DNA of 64,000 bases from Burkholderiales bacterium (GCA_026005015.1 BPKG01000001.1:935501-999500), one strand, 5' to 3'. Shown: positions 27,624-38,599, numbered from the stretch's first letter. The notes: generated from the letters alone by a model not told the origin. Translations and numbers: made by a program.

Positions 27624-30428
27624 ATGACCGACTACAAAAAGACGCTGAACCTTCCCGAGACTCCCTTCCCCATGCGCGGCGAGCTGGCCCGGCGCGAGCC
27701 CGCGATGCTCAAACGCTGGCAGGAAAAGCGCCTCTACCAGCGCCTCCGGGAAGCCGCCCGCGGCCGGCCGAAGTTCATCCTCCACGACGGCCCGCCCTAC
27801 GCCAACGGGGACATCCACATCGGCCACGCGGTCAACAAGATCCTCAAGGACATCATCATCAAGAGCAAGGCGCTGGCGGGATTCGACGCCCCTTACGTGC
27901 CGGGATGGGACTGCCACGGGCTGCCCATCGAGCATCAGGTGGAAAAGCAGCACGGGAAGCATCTGCCGCCCGCCCGGTTCCGGGAGCTGTGCAGGCAATA
28001 CGCCGCCGCCCAGGTCAAGCGCCAGAAGGCGGACTTCATCCGCCTGGGGGTCCTGGGGGACTGGGATCATCCCTACCTCACCATGGACTACAAGACGGAG
28101 GCCGACATCATCCGCGCTTTCGGCCAGATCCACCGCAATGGCTACCTCCAGCGGGGGGAGCGGCCGGTCAACTGGTGTCTGGAATGCGGATCCGCCCTGG
28201 CGGAGGCGGAGGTGGAGTACGAGGACCGCACGTCTCCCGCCATCGACGTGGCCTTCCCGGTGGCGGACCTCGGGGCCCTCGCCCGGGCGCTGGGCTTGCC
28301 CTCCTTGAGCGAGCCCGCCTACGCCCTGATCTGGACCACCACGCCCTGGACCTTGCCGGCGAACCAGGCCGTCGCCGTGCACCCGGAATTCACTTACGTG
28401 CTGGTCCAAACCCCCGGGGGGCTGCTGATTCTGGCCCAGGACCTGGCGGAAGCGTGCATCAAGCGCTACGGATACGAATCGGTGGAAGTCTTCGCCCGCT
28501 TCAAGGGCGCACGCCTCGAGGGCATCCCCCTCAGGCACCCGTTCTATGATCGGCGGGTGCCCCTCATCTGCGCGGAGCATGTCACCCTGGAGGCGGGCAC
28601 GGGCCTGGTGCACACGGCCCCCGCCCACGGCCTGGAGGACTTCGTCATCGGCAGCCGCTACGGCTTGCCGGTGGACAACCCCGTGGGCGACGACGGCCGC
28701 TTTTCCCCCGCCATGCCCCTCGTGGGGGGGCTCTCGGTATGGGACGCCAACCCGGTGATCATCGAAGTGCTAGAGAAAAACGGGGCACTGCTGCACCGGG
28801 AAACCGTCCGGCACAGCTATCCCCACTGCTGGCGCCACAAGACCCCCATTATCTTCCGCGCCACCACCCAGTGGTTCATCATGATGGACACCGACACCCA
28901 CCGCGGGCCGGACGGGGCGCCGCGGGAGCATCGGAGGCTGCGGGAGGTGGCCCTGGAGGCCGTGGCGGCGACCCGCTTTTTCCCGAGCTGGGGCCGGGCG
29001 CGGCTGGAGGCCATGATCCAGAACCGCCCGGACTGGTGCGTCTCCAGGCAGCGCAATTGGGGCGTGCCGATCCCTTTCTTCGTGGACCGGGAATCCGGCG
29101 AGCTGCACCCGCGCACCCTCGAGCTGCTGGAGGAGGTCGCCCGGCGGGTGGAGGCGCGCGGCATCGAAGCCTGGTTTTCCCTGGATGCGACGGAGCTGCT
29201 GGGACCGGAGGCGGATCGCTATCAGAAGCTCACCGACATCCTGGACGTGTGGTTCGATTCCGGCGTGACCCACGACACGGTGTTGAAGCGGCATCCCGAA
29301 CTCGCCCATCCGGCTGACCTCTACCTGGAGGGCTCCGACCAGCACCGGGGCTGGTTCCAGTCGTCCCTGCTTACCGGCGCGGCCATCGACGGCCGCGCCC
29401 CTTACCGGGCGCTCCTCACCCACGGCTTCGTGGTGGACGGGGAAGGCCACAAGATGAGCAAGTCGCGGGGCAACGTGATCGCCCCGCAAGAGGTGGCGGG
29501 AACCCTGGGCGCCGACATCCTGCGGCTGTGGGTGGCAGCCACTGATTACTCCGGCGAGCTTTCCATCTCCGACGAGATCCTGAAGCGGGTGGTGGAGATG
29601 TACCGGCGCATCCGCAACACCCTGCGCTTCCTGCTGGCCAACGTGTCCGACTTCGATTCCCGCCGCCATAGCCTGCCCGTGGAGGAATGGCTGGAGATCG
29701 ACCGCTACGCCCTGGCGCTGCTCGCCGCCCTTCAGCGCTCAGTGATCGATGACTACGAGCGCTACGAATTCCACTTGATCGTGCAGAAGCTCCATCACTT
29801 TTGCTCCGAGGAGCTGGGAGCCTTCTATCTCGATATCCTCAAGGACCGGCTTTACACGACGGGGCGCGACAGCAGGCCGCGCCGCGCGGCGCAGACCGTC
29901 CTGCACCACATGGCCCACAGTCTGCTGCGGCTATTCGCGCCCATCCTGTCGTTCACCGCCGAGGAGGCTTGGGAGGTCCTCACCGGCGCGCCCGAGGACA
30001 GCGTGTTCCTGCACCAATGGCACCAGCTTCCTGAGATCCCGGATCCGGAGCGGCTCATGGCTCGCTGGGCCAGGATCCGGGAGGTGCGCTCGGCCGTGCA
30101 AAAGCACCTGGAGAACCTGCGGGTCGAGGACAGGATCGGCTCCTCCCTGCAGGCCAGCGTGGAGATCCGCGCCCGGGGCGAGACGTACGACGTCCTCGCC
30201 TCCCTGGGAGACGACCTGCGGCTCGTGCTCCTCACCTCCCACGCGGTCGCGGTCCGGGTCGACCGGGCCGAGGACGAAGGCGTTTCGGCGGTGCCGATCC
30301 CCCATCCCAAGTGCGAGCGTTGCTGGCATTATCGCGCCGACGTGGGCTGCCACCCCGACCACCCCACCCTTTGCGGGCGCTGTATCGCGAACCTTTTCGG
30401 CGCCGGCGAGCCCCGGGTTTATGCGTGA
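27624..30428 (+). CDS. ileS: Isoleucyl-tRNA synthetase
   Basis: A 934-residue class I synthetase. The HIGH motif appears as [20 protein letters not shown] (about residues 54-73) and KMSKS as [12 protein letters not shown] (about residue 609). The editing domain lies between them. The C-terminal zinc-binding tail has [12 protein letters not shown] and CGRCIANL. The full length is intact with no frame disruption. The stop overlaps the lspA ATG by eight bases, giving translational coupling. Confidence 0.97.
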   Translation: MTDYKKTLNLPETPFPMRGELARREPAMLKRWQEKRLYQRLREAARGRPKFILHDGPPYANGDIHIGHAVNKILKDIIIKSKALAGFDAPYVPGWDCHGLPIEHQVEKQHGKHLPPARFRELCRQYAAAQVKRQKADFIRLGVLGDWDHPYLTMDYKTEADIIRAFGQIHRNGYLQRGERPVNWCLECGSALAEAEVEYEDRTSPAIDVAFPVADLGALARALGLPSLSEPAYALIWTTTPWTLPANQAVAVHPEFTYVLVQTPGGLLILAQDLAEACIKRYGYESVEVFARFKGARLEGIPLRHPFYDRRVPLICAEHVTLEAGTGLVHTAPAHGLEDFVIGSRYGLPVDNPVGDDGRFSPAMPLVGGLSVWDANPVIIEVLEKNGALLHRETVRHSYPHCWRHKTPIIFRATTQWFIMMDTDTHRGPDGAPREHRRLREVALEAVAATRFFPSWGRARLEAMIQNRPDWCVSRQRNWGVPIPFFVDRESGELHPRTLELLEEVARRVEARGIEAWFSLDATELLGPEADRYQKLTDILDVWFDSGVTHDTVLKRHPELAHPADLYLEGSDQHRGWFQSSLLTGAAIDGRAPYRALLTHGFVVDGEGHKMSKSRGNVIAPQEVAGTLGADILRLWVAATDYSGELSISDEILKRVVEMYRRIRNTLRFLLANVSDFDSRRHSLPVEEWLEIDRYALALLAALQRSVIDDYERYEFHLIVQKLHHFCSEELGAFYLDILKDRLYTTGRDSRPRRAAQTVLHHMAHSLLRLFAPILSFTAEEAWEVLTGAPEDSVFLHQWHQLPEIPDPERLMARWARIREVRSAVQKHLENLRVEDRIGSSLQASVEIRARGETYDVLASLGDDLRLVLLTSHAVAVRVDRAEDEGVSAVPIPHPKCERCWHYRADVGCHPDHPTLCGRCIANLFGAGEPRVYA

Positions 30429-30930
30429 GCGACAAATCTACCGGCAAGGGGGCGGCCGGTCCTACCGCACGGCGGCGCTGCTGGTGGCGGGGATCGTCCT
30501 GGTCGTGGACTTCCTGACCAAGCGCTGGATCGAGGCGAGCCTCGCCCCTGGCGCCGTGGTCCCGGTGACCCCCTTCTTCAACCTGGTACTGACCTTCAAC
30601 CGGGGCGCTGCCTTCAGCCTATTCGCCGACGCGTCCGGCTGGCAGCGGGAATTTTTCATCGGCATCGCCGTGGCCGCCTCGGCCTTGATCCTTTACCTGC
30701 TCCATCGCCACCGGGGAGAGTTTCTCTTCTGCCTGGCCCTGGGACTGATCTTGGGCGGGGCGCTGGGAAACCTGTGGGACCGGATCACCCTGGGTCACGT
30801 GGTGGATTTCCTCGACTTCCACCTGGCTGGCTACCACTGGCCCGCCTTCAACGTGGCGGATGCGGCGATCACATGCGGGGCGATGACGCTGCTGTGGGAC
30901 GCCTTCCGCGGAAGCCGGAGGCGCCGGTGA
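30421..30930 (+). CDS. lspA: Lipoprotein signal peptidase (signal peptidase II)
   Basis: A 169-residue four-helix inner-membrane aspartyl protease that removes signal peptides from prolipoproteins. Catalytic Asp residues are in the conserved boxes [18 protein letters not shown] and FNVADAAI. The N-terminal DFLTKRW motif and the [14 protein letters not shown] box are also present. The start overlaps the ileS end and the stop overlaps the GTG of the next gene (GTGA). Confidence 0.95.
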   Translation: MRERQIYRQGGGRSYRTAALLVAGIVLVVDFLTKRWIEASLAPGAVVPVTPFFNLVLTFNRGAAFSLFADASGWQREFFIGIAVAASALILYLLHRHRGEFLFCLALGLILGGALGNLWDRITLGHVVDFLDFHLAGYHWPAFNVADAAITCGAMTLLWDAFRGSRRRR

Positions 30931-31373
30931 GCACGTCCGGCCGGCGGGTGGCCTGCAGCGGCGACCGGGTGAGCCTGCACTATCGGCTCGCGGCCGCCGA
31001 CGGGACCGAGATCTCGACCACTTTCGGGGAGACCCCCGTCCTCCTCACCTTGGGCACGGGCGAGCTTCACTCGAGCCTGGAGCAGATCGTGCTCGGCCTC
31101 GCCCCGGGCGAGCGGCGGACGGTCTTTCTCGCGGCGGCGGAAGCCTTCGGCTTGAGCCGGCCCGAGCTGGAGCAGACCCTTCCCCGGGAAGCCTTTCCCG
31201 CCGAGGTGGCGCCGGAGCCGGGCCGGCTCCTGGAGTTCACCCTCCCGAGCGGGGATACCTTGTCCGGCGTCGTGTGTCGGGTGGAAAAAGACACGGTCAC
31301 CGTGGATTTCAACCACCCTTTGAGCGACTGCGACGTGATTTTCGAGGTGGAGCTGGTGGAAATCCTGGAATAG
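30927..31373 (+). CDS. fkpB: FKBP-type peptidyl-prolyl cis-trans isomerase, FkpB/SlpA type
   Basis: A 148-residue SlyD-like PPIase without the His-rich tail. It starts at GTG 30927, which overlaps the lspA stop in a GTGA arrangement. The FKBP core VSLHYRLAAADGTEISTTF is followed by an insert-in-flap domain (around 70-120) and the DFNHPLSDCDVIFEVELVEI ending typical of the family. The position between lspA and ispH is the same as in E. coli, supporting the symbol. Confidence 0.9.
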   Translation: MSTSGRRVACSGDRVSLHYRLAAADGTEISTTFGETPVLLTLGTGELHSSLEQIVLGLAPGERRTVFLAAAEAFGLSRPELEQTLPREAFPAEVAPEPGRLLEFTLPSGDTLSGVVCRVEKDTVTVDFNHPLSDCDVIFEVELVEILE

Positions 31374-31448
31374 CCGCGCCGCGACCGGGGTATCCTCCGG
31401 CGCCGGCATAGGCTAGCATCGACTTTTGCAACCTTTCGGATCACTTTT

Positions 31449-32387
31449 ATGGACGTTCTTCTCGCCAATCCCCGCGGTTTCTGCGCCGGCGTCGACCGGG
31501 CGATCGAAATCGTCGAGCGGGCGCTCGCTCTCTATGGCGCGCCGGTTTACGTGCGCCACGAAGTGGTCCACAACCGCTACGTGGTGGACGACCTGCGTCG
31601 CAAGGGGGCGATCTTCGTGGAAACCCTGGAAGAAGTGCCTCCGGGCAGCGTGGTCATCTTCAGCGCCCATGGCGTGTCCCAGGCGGTGCGTCGTGAAGCG
31701 CAGGCCCGGGATCTGCGAGTGCTGGACGCCACCTGCCCGCTGGTGACCAAGGTCCACGTGGAAGTGGCCCGCATGCGGGCCCAGGGGCGGGAAATCGTCA
31801 TGATCGGCCACCGCGGCCATCCCGAGGTCGAGGGCACCATGGGGCAGTGCGAAGGCGGCATCTATCTGGTCGAATCCGTCGAGAACGTGGAGCGGCTTCG
31901 AGTGGCGGACGAAAACAACCTGGCCTTCGTCACCCAGACCACTCTCTCGGTGGACGACACCCTGAAGATCGTGGCGGCGCTGAAAAAGCGCTTCCCACGC
32001 ATCGTGGGCCCCCGCAAGGACGACATCTGCTACGCCACCCAGAACCGCCAGGACGCGGTGAAGCTCCTGGCCAGCCAGTGCCCGGTGATCATCGTGGTGG
32101 GCTCGCCCAACAGCTCCAACTCTAACCGCCTGCGGGAGGTGGCGCAAAGCGCCGGCGCCCGGGCCCACCTGGTGGACTCCGCCCAGGAAATCCAACCGGC
32201 CTGGGTGCAGGGGCAACCCCGGATCGGCGTCACCGCCGGGGCATCGGCGCCGGAGCTGCTGGTGCGCCAGGTGGTCGCCCGCCTGCGAGAATTGGGGGCG
32301 GACCAGGTGATCGAGCTGGAAGGCATCGAGGAAGCGGTCACGTTCCCCCTACCCCGATCGTTGTTGTCCGCCAGCGCGGAAGGATAG
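31449..32387 (+). CDS. ispH: 4-hydroxy-3-methylbut-2-enyl diphosphate reductase
   Basis: A 312-residue [4Fe-4S] enzyme performing the last MEP-pathway step, producing IPP and DMAPP. Three cluster cysteines are visible in [28 protein letters not shown] and [13 protein letters not shown]. The substrate-binding [11 protein letters not shown] and the [13 protein letters not shown] blocks are intact. It closes the ribF-ileS-lspA-fkpB-ispH operon and shares its pathway with dxs and ispA elsewhere in the window. Confidence 0.96.
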   Translation: MDVLLANPRGFCAGVDRAIEIVERALALYGAPVYVRHEVVHNRYVVDDLRRKGAIFVETLEEVPPGSVVIFSAHGVSQAVRREAQARDLRVLDATCPLVTKVHVEVARMRAQGREIVMIGHRGHPEVEGTMGQCEGGIYLVESVENVERLRVADENNLAFVTQTTLSVDDTLKIVAALKKRFPRIVGPRKDDICYATQNRQDAVKLLASQCPVIIVVGSPNSSNSNRLREVAQSAGARAHLVDSAQEIQPAWVQGQPRIGVTAGASAPELLVRQVVARLRELGADQVIELEGIEEAVTFPLPRSLLSASAEG

Positions 32388-32488
32388 CTCGACGGCGGTC
32401 GGGCACCCAGGCATGGTGCTTGAGCGAAGCCTGCCTGCGCCGCACGGGTCGCGGAAGGCGGGCGAAACGCGCCGAACGACGTCAGCGA

Positions 32489-32510
32489 ACGGTGCGCCGA
32501 AGCGCACCGT
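32489..32510. terminator. Hairpin between convergent ispH and pilY1
   Basis: A perfect 9-bp stem (ACGGTGCGC at 32489-32497 with GCGCACCGT at 32502-32510) closes a CGAA loop, which reads UUCG on the minus strand, a very stable tetraloop. There is no T-run directly after it on the plus strand, so it may work as a 3'-end stabiliser or weak terminator. Confidence 0.5.
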
Positions 32511-32522
32511 GCTACCAAAAAA

Positions 32523-35500
32523 CTACTTGATCAACTCCCGCCAGGAGATCTTGCGGCCGCCCCCGCCGCCGCCCCCCGTGTGCACGCCCAGCGTTTCCTT
32601 GTTCCCGGCGGCGCCGGTGGTGATGACCTTGAGCTGGCCGCTGGGAAGCCGCACGATCACCATGCCCACGGCCAGGGTGTTGCCCGGCAGCTTGGTCGCC
32701 ACAATGTGGGACGGGGCCGTCGCCACGTAGCCGCCCGTGGCATAGTTAAACTGGTAGATCCAGCTTTCCCCTCCCACCGTGCAGGGCGTCGCGCTGGGAA
32801 TGTTACTCGCCACCACCAGGGTTCCCAGCACGAGTTGGGGATCCAGGTTGACCCGCTCGCCCGGAGACAAATTGGCGGGATTCAGATCCACGTACCAGCC
32901 GGTACCCGAAGTCCAATCCACCGGATTGTTGCTGATGGTGCGGGTCGTCGGGTCCAATTGGGTGATGGTTTGCTGGACGGCGCCGCTCGCGCGGAAGTTC
33001 CCATGGGCGACATTGCTGTCCTTGATGGCGTAGATCGACTGCTGGTACGCGTAGGGCAGCCCCAGCGTGGCGGGATCCACTAAGTCGTTCACGCCCAGAT
33101 AGCGTCCCGTGCCGACGTAAACCACTCGATGGCCGAGCACCAGTCCGAGCTCGGGGGAGACCGTTACCGACTGGGGCTTGCCACTTCCGTCCTTGAGCTC
33201 GGCGATCTTGAGCACCCCGGGCGGGTCAGTCTGCAAGTCGAAGCGCCACACATTACCCAGCAGGTCGCCGCCATAGACCCACTTGGCCGTGTTGTTCAGG
33301 TTGAAGTCGTCGGCGTAGGCGCTGATCTTGGCTAGGCCGCTGGGAGTCGCCGTATCCCCCACCCCCGTGTCCACCTTGCGCAGCACCGCCCCGGTCCCGG
33401 CGTCGAGGATGAAGAGGTACCCGCGCCCCGTGCCGGGGCTCACGTTGTTGTAGCCCGAGGTCACCAGCACGACCCACTTGCCGTCCGTCGGCCGCTGGGT
33501 GATCACCGGGTTGCCATAGCTGTAGCCCATGTCCGGATCGGACACGGCACACAGGGTGCTGTCATGGCAAATTTCCCACAGGGCCTTGGGATTGGCGGGA
33601 TCGGTGATGTCCAGGGCGTAGTATCCCCGTCCGCCGGCGTTCAGCCCGCCCACCAGGATGGTCCTCCAGGCGCCCCCGATCACCACGTCCATGACCTGGG
33701 GCGAGCCGTCGACGAAGAAGCTGTGGGTGGCGGCGTAATTGGCCTCCGCCAGCTTGTAAAGGTTCGGCAGCAGCATGCGGGGCACGTAAGCCCAGCGCTC
33801 TTCCCCCGTATCGGCGTTGAAGGCGTGCAGCATGCCGTCGTTGGCAGCCACGTAGAGCATCGCCTGGCGAGCGCCGTTCGCCACTTTGAACGCCGCATAG
33901 TCGGGGGTGGCGGGACTGGTAAAGCCGAACCGAGGGGCCTTCACGTATACCGGTTTCGCGCTCACCGGATCGCCCAGCGTGAGCTCTCGATCCCGGTAGA
34001 GGGTTCCCTCATGCTGGGTCTGGCCCCGCAGATAATTGACCAGATTCTGCCCCTTGTTGGCCTCCGACTTCTGGGCATCGGTCAGCGAGGAACACTGGGA
34101 GAAGGTGCCGCACACCTTGTTGTTGAAGTACCCCTGCTCTCCCGAGGTCAGGCCAGCCCATGAAAACGCCTTTAGTTTGGTCGCCGCTCCGGAATCGAAG
34201 GTATAGATCGTGCGCGCGTCTGAAGTTGAAGATACCTTGCTGTTGAGGGGTGAGGGACCGCCCGTGGTGGACCATTCCAACGTGCTCACCACATTTCCGG
34301 TCGCCGGGTCGATCCGCTGGGCGACGATTTCTCCGTCCCACTTCACCGTCCGGAAGGTGGAGCTGTAGATGAAGTTGTCAGTCTCGGTCACGTTGGGGCT
34401 GCTGGTGGCCGCCGCCGCGGCCGCCCCGGTGCGGGCACTCAAGGCGGAAAGCGATCCGGCGATGCCCGAGCTCAAGGAGTTGGGATCCGTAGCGCTGAAA
34501 TAAATGCCCCGACCGTTGACGGCGGCGTGCCACAGATCGTCCAGGGCGCTGGACGAATCGGCAACGGGTACCGGCCAGTTGCAAACTGCGCCAGGGCTGT
34601 CCCAAGAGCAACCCTTGGTGGCGGTCTTGATCTTGTAAAAATCTCCACTGGTGGCCGTTTCGTAGTCGGATCGGTAGTCCATCAGTCCGGAGAGCCCCAG
34701 TCCCAGGGTAAACGTGACCATGTGCTGATGGGCCGCTGGGTCCCTTGAAGTCGTGGGCACGTTGTCTTCCAGGGAGGGGCGCAAATCCGTCTTGTAGTAA
34801 TACATAGCCACATCGGCCAGCGTGTTGCTGGCTCCGGAAAGGCCTCCATCGTAGGCGCCGTCCGAGCGCTTGGAATAACCGCTGTCCACATTGTCCTGGT
34901 TGCCGATCGAAGTTCCATCGATCTTCTGGCCGGCGTTGCTGTTCCAGTAACCGTCGGTGGTCAGCAACGTGAAATTCTGCTGGCAGGAAAACTGCACCGG
35001 ATCGTCCGGCATGCCGTTATTGATCCCCGTTGTCACACCAGCGTAGTGCCTCCCCACCCGGGAGAGCGCCTCGCGCAGAGGCGTACCCCCTCCAGGACTG
35101 ATCGCGTAGAACTTGGAATACCAACTTCCCTTATGGGTGGCGTCGAACTTATCGAGCTTCAAGTATTGACTGCTGCTCACCGGGCTGCCCGGGTTGATCG
35201 TAATGAAGCCTACCCGATAAGCATCCCCGATGGTGTTGAAAGCGCGACCCGCCGCGGTTTTCATCATGAGCATGCGGGTGCGGTAATAAGACCACCAATT
35301 GGCGAAATTCCTGGCTTCCTCCTCGTAGGTGCAATTGGGCGGGGCGGCGCAATCCGTACGGTTGGCGCGCACGTCGGGTGCGCCAGACCAGAGCGTCTCT
35401 CCGCCATAGTTGGTCTTGGCGGGAACAATGTCGGTTCGCGTGAATTTTCCGTAACGGACGTAACGATGGGTGCTGCTGTCGTATTTGGCTTGGCACTTTG

Positions 35501-36365
35501 GCTTCCCCCCCGAGGTGCCGCTTACCACACCACCGTCACTTGCAATGCTGGCGGATTGACAATAGCGAACATATGCGGGCACCGGATAGGTAGCTGTCGG
35601 TCCGCTCGACCCCGCGCAGTCCACAAGCGTACTGTCGGCGCACCATTCCCGAGGTTTGATGGTGAAATAGTGGGGGTTGCTGTTTCGGGTACGAGGAAAC
35701 TTGTAATTGCTGCTTGTGGAACTAACGGCTCCGTCTGGCAAACCGTTGGCCGCTGAATTGGAGTCGTAGAGGAACGGGGAAAGAACTTCTATCCCATGCC
35801 TTTTACATTTATCCGGATAGTTGGCATCATTGTTGGCGTTATCCGAGCTTCCTTTGCAATAGACCGTTTCGGGAAAGCTTTTAGTCAAGTCCGTAGTGGA
35901 TCCGGTTGGAAAGCGATAAGGGTCGTCTCTCGCCGCCGTTATGCTTTGGTCCCCGTAGCTAGTGCCGTCGGCTTTCAATCCCGGCTTGTAAGTGATTTGG
36001 GGGTTGTAGAACTGGGTATTAAATTGGGCCGAGTAATAGGGCGGGTCTCCCGGCTTGATCGCGTCAGTCTTCGAAGAACATGAACTATTGAGACAGCGCT
36101 CTTTACCGGTTCCGGTATTACCGCCAGGCAAAGTGCCATAGGGGTGAGGGCCACCCGGCCTGTAGTACACGTTGTCTGGAGTAAAGTCAAAGTCCATGCT
36201 CCCCGAGTTGTCCAGCACGAACATGAGGTTCGGCAGGACCGCCGTCGTGGACGAGTTGATGAGCGGCGCGTTGGCGAGATCGGTGATCTCCGCTTGGGTC
36301 AGGGTGGAAACCGCCATCAGCGCCGTCCCGATGGCGGCGGCTTTCATTCCGGATGGCCTGGTCAT
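32523..36365 (-). CDS. pilY1: Type IV pilus assembly / adhesion protein PilY1
   Basis: A 1,280-residue secreted protein that primes pilus assembly and often caps the pilus as an adhesin. A signal peptide spans residues 1-24 (MTRPSGMKAAAIG start), followed by a von Willebrand A-type MIDAS motif FVLDNSGSMDFD. The C-terminal third is a beta-propeller with repeated VTSGYNNVSPGTGRGYLFIL and DDFNLNNTAKWVYGGDLLG blocks, the latter fitting the Ca2+-binding loop of PilY1. The ATG at 36365 has an AAGGGG site. The N-terminal half is coded with visibly fewer G/C third positions than the C-terminal half. It is the last gene of a six-gene pilin operon. Confidence 0.92.
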   Translation of the reverse strand: MTRPSGMKAAAIGTALMAVSTLTQAEITDLANAPLINSSTTAVLPNLMFVLDNSGSMDFDFTPDNVYYRPGGPHPYGTLPGGNTGTGKERCLNSSCSSKTDAIKPGDPPYYSAQFNTQFYNPQITYKPGLKADGTSYGDQSITAARDDPYRFPTGSTTDLTKSFPETVYCKGSSDNANNDANYPDKCKRHGIEVLSPFLYDSNSAANGLPDGAVSSTSSNYKFPRTRNSNPHYFTIKPREWCADSTLVDCAGSSGPTATYPVPAYVRYCQSASIASDGGVVSGTSGGKPKCQAKYDSSTHRYVRYGKFTRTDIVPAKTNYGGETLWSGAPDVRANRTDCAAPPNCTYEEEARNFANWWSYYRTRMLMMKTAAGRAFNTIGDAYRVGFITINPGSPVSSSQYLKLDKFDATHKGSWYSKFYAISPGGGTPLREALSRVGRHYAGVTTGINNGMPDDPVQFSCQQNFTLLTTDGYWNSNAGQKIDGTSIGNQDNVDSGYSKRSDGAYDGGLSGASNTLADVAMYYYKTDLRPSLEDNVPTTSRDPAAHQHMVTFTLGLGLSGLMDYRSDYETATSGDFYKIKTATKGCSWDSPGAVCNWPVPVADSSSALDDLWHAAVNGRGIYFSATDPNSLSSGIAGSLSALSARTGAAAAAATSSPNVTETDNFIYSSTFRTVKWDGEIVAQRIDPATGNVVSTLEWSTTGGPSPLNSKVSSTSDARTIYTFDSGAATKLKAFSWAGLTSGEQGYFNNKVCGTFSQCSSLTDAQKSEANKGQNLVNYLRGQTQHEGTLYRDRELTLGDPVSAKPVYVKAPRFGFTSPATPDYAAFKVANGARQAMLYVAANDGMLHAFNADTGEERWAYVPRMLLPNLYKLAEANYAATHSFFVDGSPQVMDVVIGGAWRTILVGGLNAGGRGYYALDITDPANPKALWEICHDSTLCAVSDPDMGYSYGNPVITQRPTDGKWVVLVTSGYNNVSPGTGRGYLFILDAGTGAVLRKVDTGVGDTATPSGLAKISAYADDFNLNNTAKWVYGGDLLGNVWRFDLQTDPPGVLKIAELKDGSGKPQSVTVSPELGLVLGHRVVYVGTGRYLGVNDLVDPATLGLPYAYQQSIYAIKDSNVAHGNFRASGAVQQTITQLDPTTRTISNNPVDWTSGTGWYVDLNPANLSPGERVNLDPQLVLGTLVVASNIPSATPCTVGGESWIYQFNYATGGYVATAPSHIVATKLPGNTLAVGMVIVRLPSGQLKVITTGAAGNKETLGVHTGGGGGGGRKISWRELIK

Positions 36366-36400
36366 GGTCGCCCCTTTCATGGGATATGGCTCGTCAGACT

Positions 36401-37024
36401 TCAAACCTGAAGCAGCACGACCGCTTGAACGATGCTCACCGTGTTGCGCGGTCCTACCACCCGCGCGGTGATCCGATAATAGAGCTGGGGATTTCCTTCA
36501 AACACCGTGGCCCCCACCGCCATGCTGCCGCCGCTCGACCCCGCGCCGGAAGGAAAGCTGATCGCGCATTGCTGATCGGTTCCGTTGTACGGCTTGTCCG
36601 GATCCTTGCACATGCGGTGGATCACGTAGCTCACCGTGTAGCCAGAGCCGTCATCCGGCAAGGTCACCGCGCTGGACCACTTGCTCGGATCGGTCCACTT
36701 CTCCTCAGCCGGGCGCGAAGAGTAATAGCCCTTGGTGAGGTCGGTGTTTTGCAGTGTGGTCCCGGCGCTGTTGGCCACCAGCCAGTCGTAAGCAGCCTGG
36801 ATGCCCCGGTCCGCCGCGTGGATCGTGGTCTGCTTGAAGGCGAGGTTGCCGGAAATCACGTTCCCGGTGTCCACCGAGCGCACCATGGCGATACCGGCCA
36901 GCGTCATCGCCACCAGGACGATCAACACGATGAACAGCACGACTCCTCGCTGGTGCGAGGGACTCCCGCCAGCGCTTGATGCGCTCTTCCCAAGCCCGAA
37001 TAACCGCGTTCTGCCATGATCCAT
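36401..37024 (-). CDS. pilX: Type IV pilus minor pilin-like protein PilX
   Basis: A 207-residue protein with a cytoplasmic lead followed by a hydrophobic helix HQRGVVLFIVLIVLVAM beginning around residue 25, as in PilX N-terminal domain proteins; the prepilin-type cleavage site is non-canonical (QRG|VVLF). The C-terminal globular part contains two Cys. The ATG at 37024 lies two bases after the pilW stop; an alternative ATG at 37042 would overlap pilW. It belongs to the pilE-fimT-pilV-pilW-pilX-pilY1 operon that primes pilus assembly. Confidence 0.85.
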   Translation of the reverse strand: MDHGRTRLFGLGKSASSAGGSPSHQRGVVLFIVLIVLVAMTLAGIAMVRSVDTGNVISGNLAFKQTTIHAADRGIQAAYDWLVANSAGTTLQNTDLTKGYYSSRPAEEKWTDPSKWSSAVTLPDDGSGYTVSYVIHRMCKDPDKPYNGTDQQCAISFPSGAGSSGGSMAVGATVFEGNPQLYYRITARVVGPRNTVSIVQAVVLLQV

Positions 37025-37026
37025 GG

Positions 37027-38133
37027 TCACGCCGGCTTCCATATCAGGTTGCGCAGAGGCACCGTGGTCTCGAATACTTTGTACCGGTAGCACTGCCAGT
37101 TGGGATCCGCGGAAAGATCGATGCTCCCGCCCGCCCACGTGGGCGCCGCAGTGGTGGTCCGGCACACTCCGTCAGGATCTGGGCGCTCGGGAAGGGCGCT
37201 GCGCGCCACCACGGCCAGGCGAATCGCGATCACCCGCGCCCAGGCCGTCGGGTCCCCGGCTGGCGGCGAAGCCGCCTCCCAATGATCCACAATGCCATCC
37301 CCTGCCACGGTTCCGCCGAAACCGTCGTCTTTTCCGTACTCGGCCTGTAATTGCACGATGCCGTCCACGATCGCATTGGCGGAAGCGGAGATCAGCAGCT
37401 CCTGCACTTGCAGCTTGCCGCTGGCGATGGAGTAAATGTTGGTAACCGGAGCCCCGCCCAGGTTGTAGAGCTTCCCATTGGTGGTATAAGCGACCCCGAG
37501 CCCGCCTGCCTTGTTGTATTTGGCGGGCACGTTCTGCCCTTCCGCGTTGGTGTAATTGCCGGAGTTGTGGATCACGTTGTCCGACTGCCCGGGAGTACCC
37601 GGCACGCCGGTGACCTGGGCCAGGGTGCAATCCTTTCCCGCCTCGGCGGCCACGATCAGGTCCCCCTCGATGAAACCGTAACGGTTATCCACCTTGAAAG
37701 TCGCCGAGGGGGAAGGCATGTTCTGGATGAGCTTCGCGGGCTCCGGCCTCAGGTCAGAACTGCTGTACATGATGGCGATCGTGTCGGGAGCGCCCGCGGC
37801 CCCGTCGGTGATTTCCACAGGAACCATGCGGAAATCGAACTCTCGCGCAGGGGGGCCTTCGTGGTAGGCGAGAATCTTGCAGCTCAGGAGATCGCCGTCG
37901 TTGATGCCGTAGCCCGCCATGCGCGCATCCCGCTCGATGGTGAACAGGGCCAGCGCCCCGTTGGTCTGGGCGTCTCCGCCACTGGTGGTGGTGCGCTTGT
38001 AGCCCTCGGAGACGGCGAACACCTGGAACACCACGACGACGCCGATCAGGGCGATCACCACGGCCACCATGATCTCCACCAGGCTGAAGCCGGCACTCGG
38101 ACGGTCGATAGGCTGGATTCGTCTCACGCTCAT
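37027..38133 (-). CDS. pilW: Type IV pilus minor pilin PilW
   Basis: A 368-residue prepilin. The type III signal is PSAGFSLVEIMVAVVIALIG with cleavage between Gly and Phe and Glu at position +5. The rest is a large globular domain including DARMAGYGINDGDLLSC and DPDGVCRTT, with several Cys. The ATG at 38133 gives a 14-residue basic leader. The following pilX starts two bases after its stop. Confidence 0.88.
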   Translation of the reverse strand: MSVRRIQPIDRPSAGFSLVEIMVAVVIALIGVVVVFQVFAVSEGYKRTTTSGGDAQTNGALALFTIERDARMAGYGINDGDLLSCKILAYHEGPPAREFDFRMVPVEITDGAAGAPDTIAIMYSSSDLRPEPAKLIQNMPSPSATFKVDNRYGFIEGDLIVAAEAGKDCTLAQVTGVPGTPGQSDNVIHNSGNYTNAEGQNVPAKYNKAGGLGVAYTTNGKLYNLGGAPVTNIYSIASGKLQVQELLISASANAIVDGIVQLQAEYGKDDGFGGTVAGDGIVDHWEAASPPAGDPTAWARVIAIRLAVVARSALPERPDPDGVCRTTTAAPTWAGGSIDLSADPNWQCYRYKVFETTVPLRNLIWKPA

Positions 38134-38141
38134 CTCTCGCC

Positions 38142-38597
38142 TCACGGACCGCTGATGTAGGCAGTGGCGACGTGGTTGTGAACCACGCTCGTCCTGGGCA
38201 CTTGCCACCTCAAGGTCACGGTGACGGCGCTTCCGTTCACCGCGATGGAAGGCTGGTTCGCCGCGTCGGTGACGCCCGGCAATCCCTTCTCCGCGCTGCC
38301 CTGAATGTCCGCCACCCACGCCTGGGTCTTGGCGTTGCCGCTCGACGTCGTGCACGGATCGCAGGCGTAGGTCGCCAGGTTCGTCAGGTCGACCCACATC
38401 TCGCCGATGATGCGGTTGGCGTGGTAGGCCGCGTCGGTGCGGTATTTGGCCTCCGACACGGTGCTGATGGAGGCCGCCTGCAGCCCCACCAGGGCCAGGA
38501 TGCCCATGGAGAAAATGAGGATGGCGATCAGCGCCTCCAGCAGGAAGGCGCCCGACTGCCGGTGGAGGGTGACACGCTCTGGCGTCGTCCAGGTCAT
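38142..38597 (-). CDS. pilV: Type IV pilus modification/minor pilin PilV
   Basis: A 151-residue prepilin with signal HRQSGAFLLEALIAILIFSM; Glu +5 is retained, while the leader ends Ser-Gly as usual. A small C-terminal domain carries CDPCTTSSG and WQVPRTSVVHNH. The ATG at 38597 lies two bases after the fimT stop; an ATG at 38606 that overlaps fimT is an alternative. It matches the PilV/TIGR02523-type proteins. Confidence 0.85.
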   Translation of the reverse strand: MTWTTPERVTLHRQSGAFLLEALIAILIFSMGILALVGLQAASISTVSEAKYRTDAAYHANRIIGEMWVDLTNLATYACDPCTTSSGNAKTQAWVADIQGSAEKGLPGVTDAANQPSIAVNGSAVTVTLRWQVPRTSVVHNHVATAYISGP

Positions 38598-38599
38598 GG

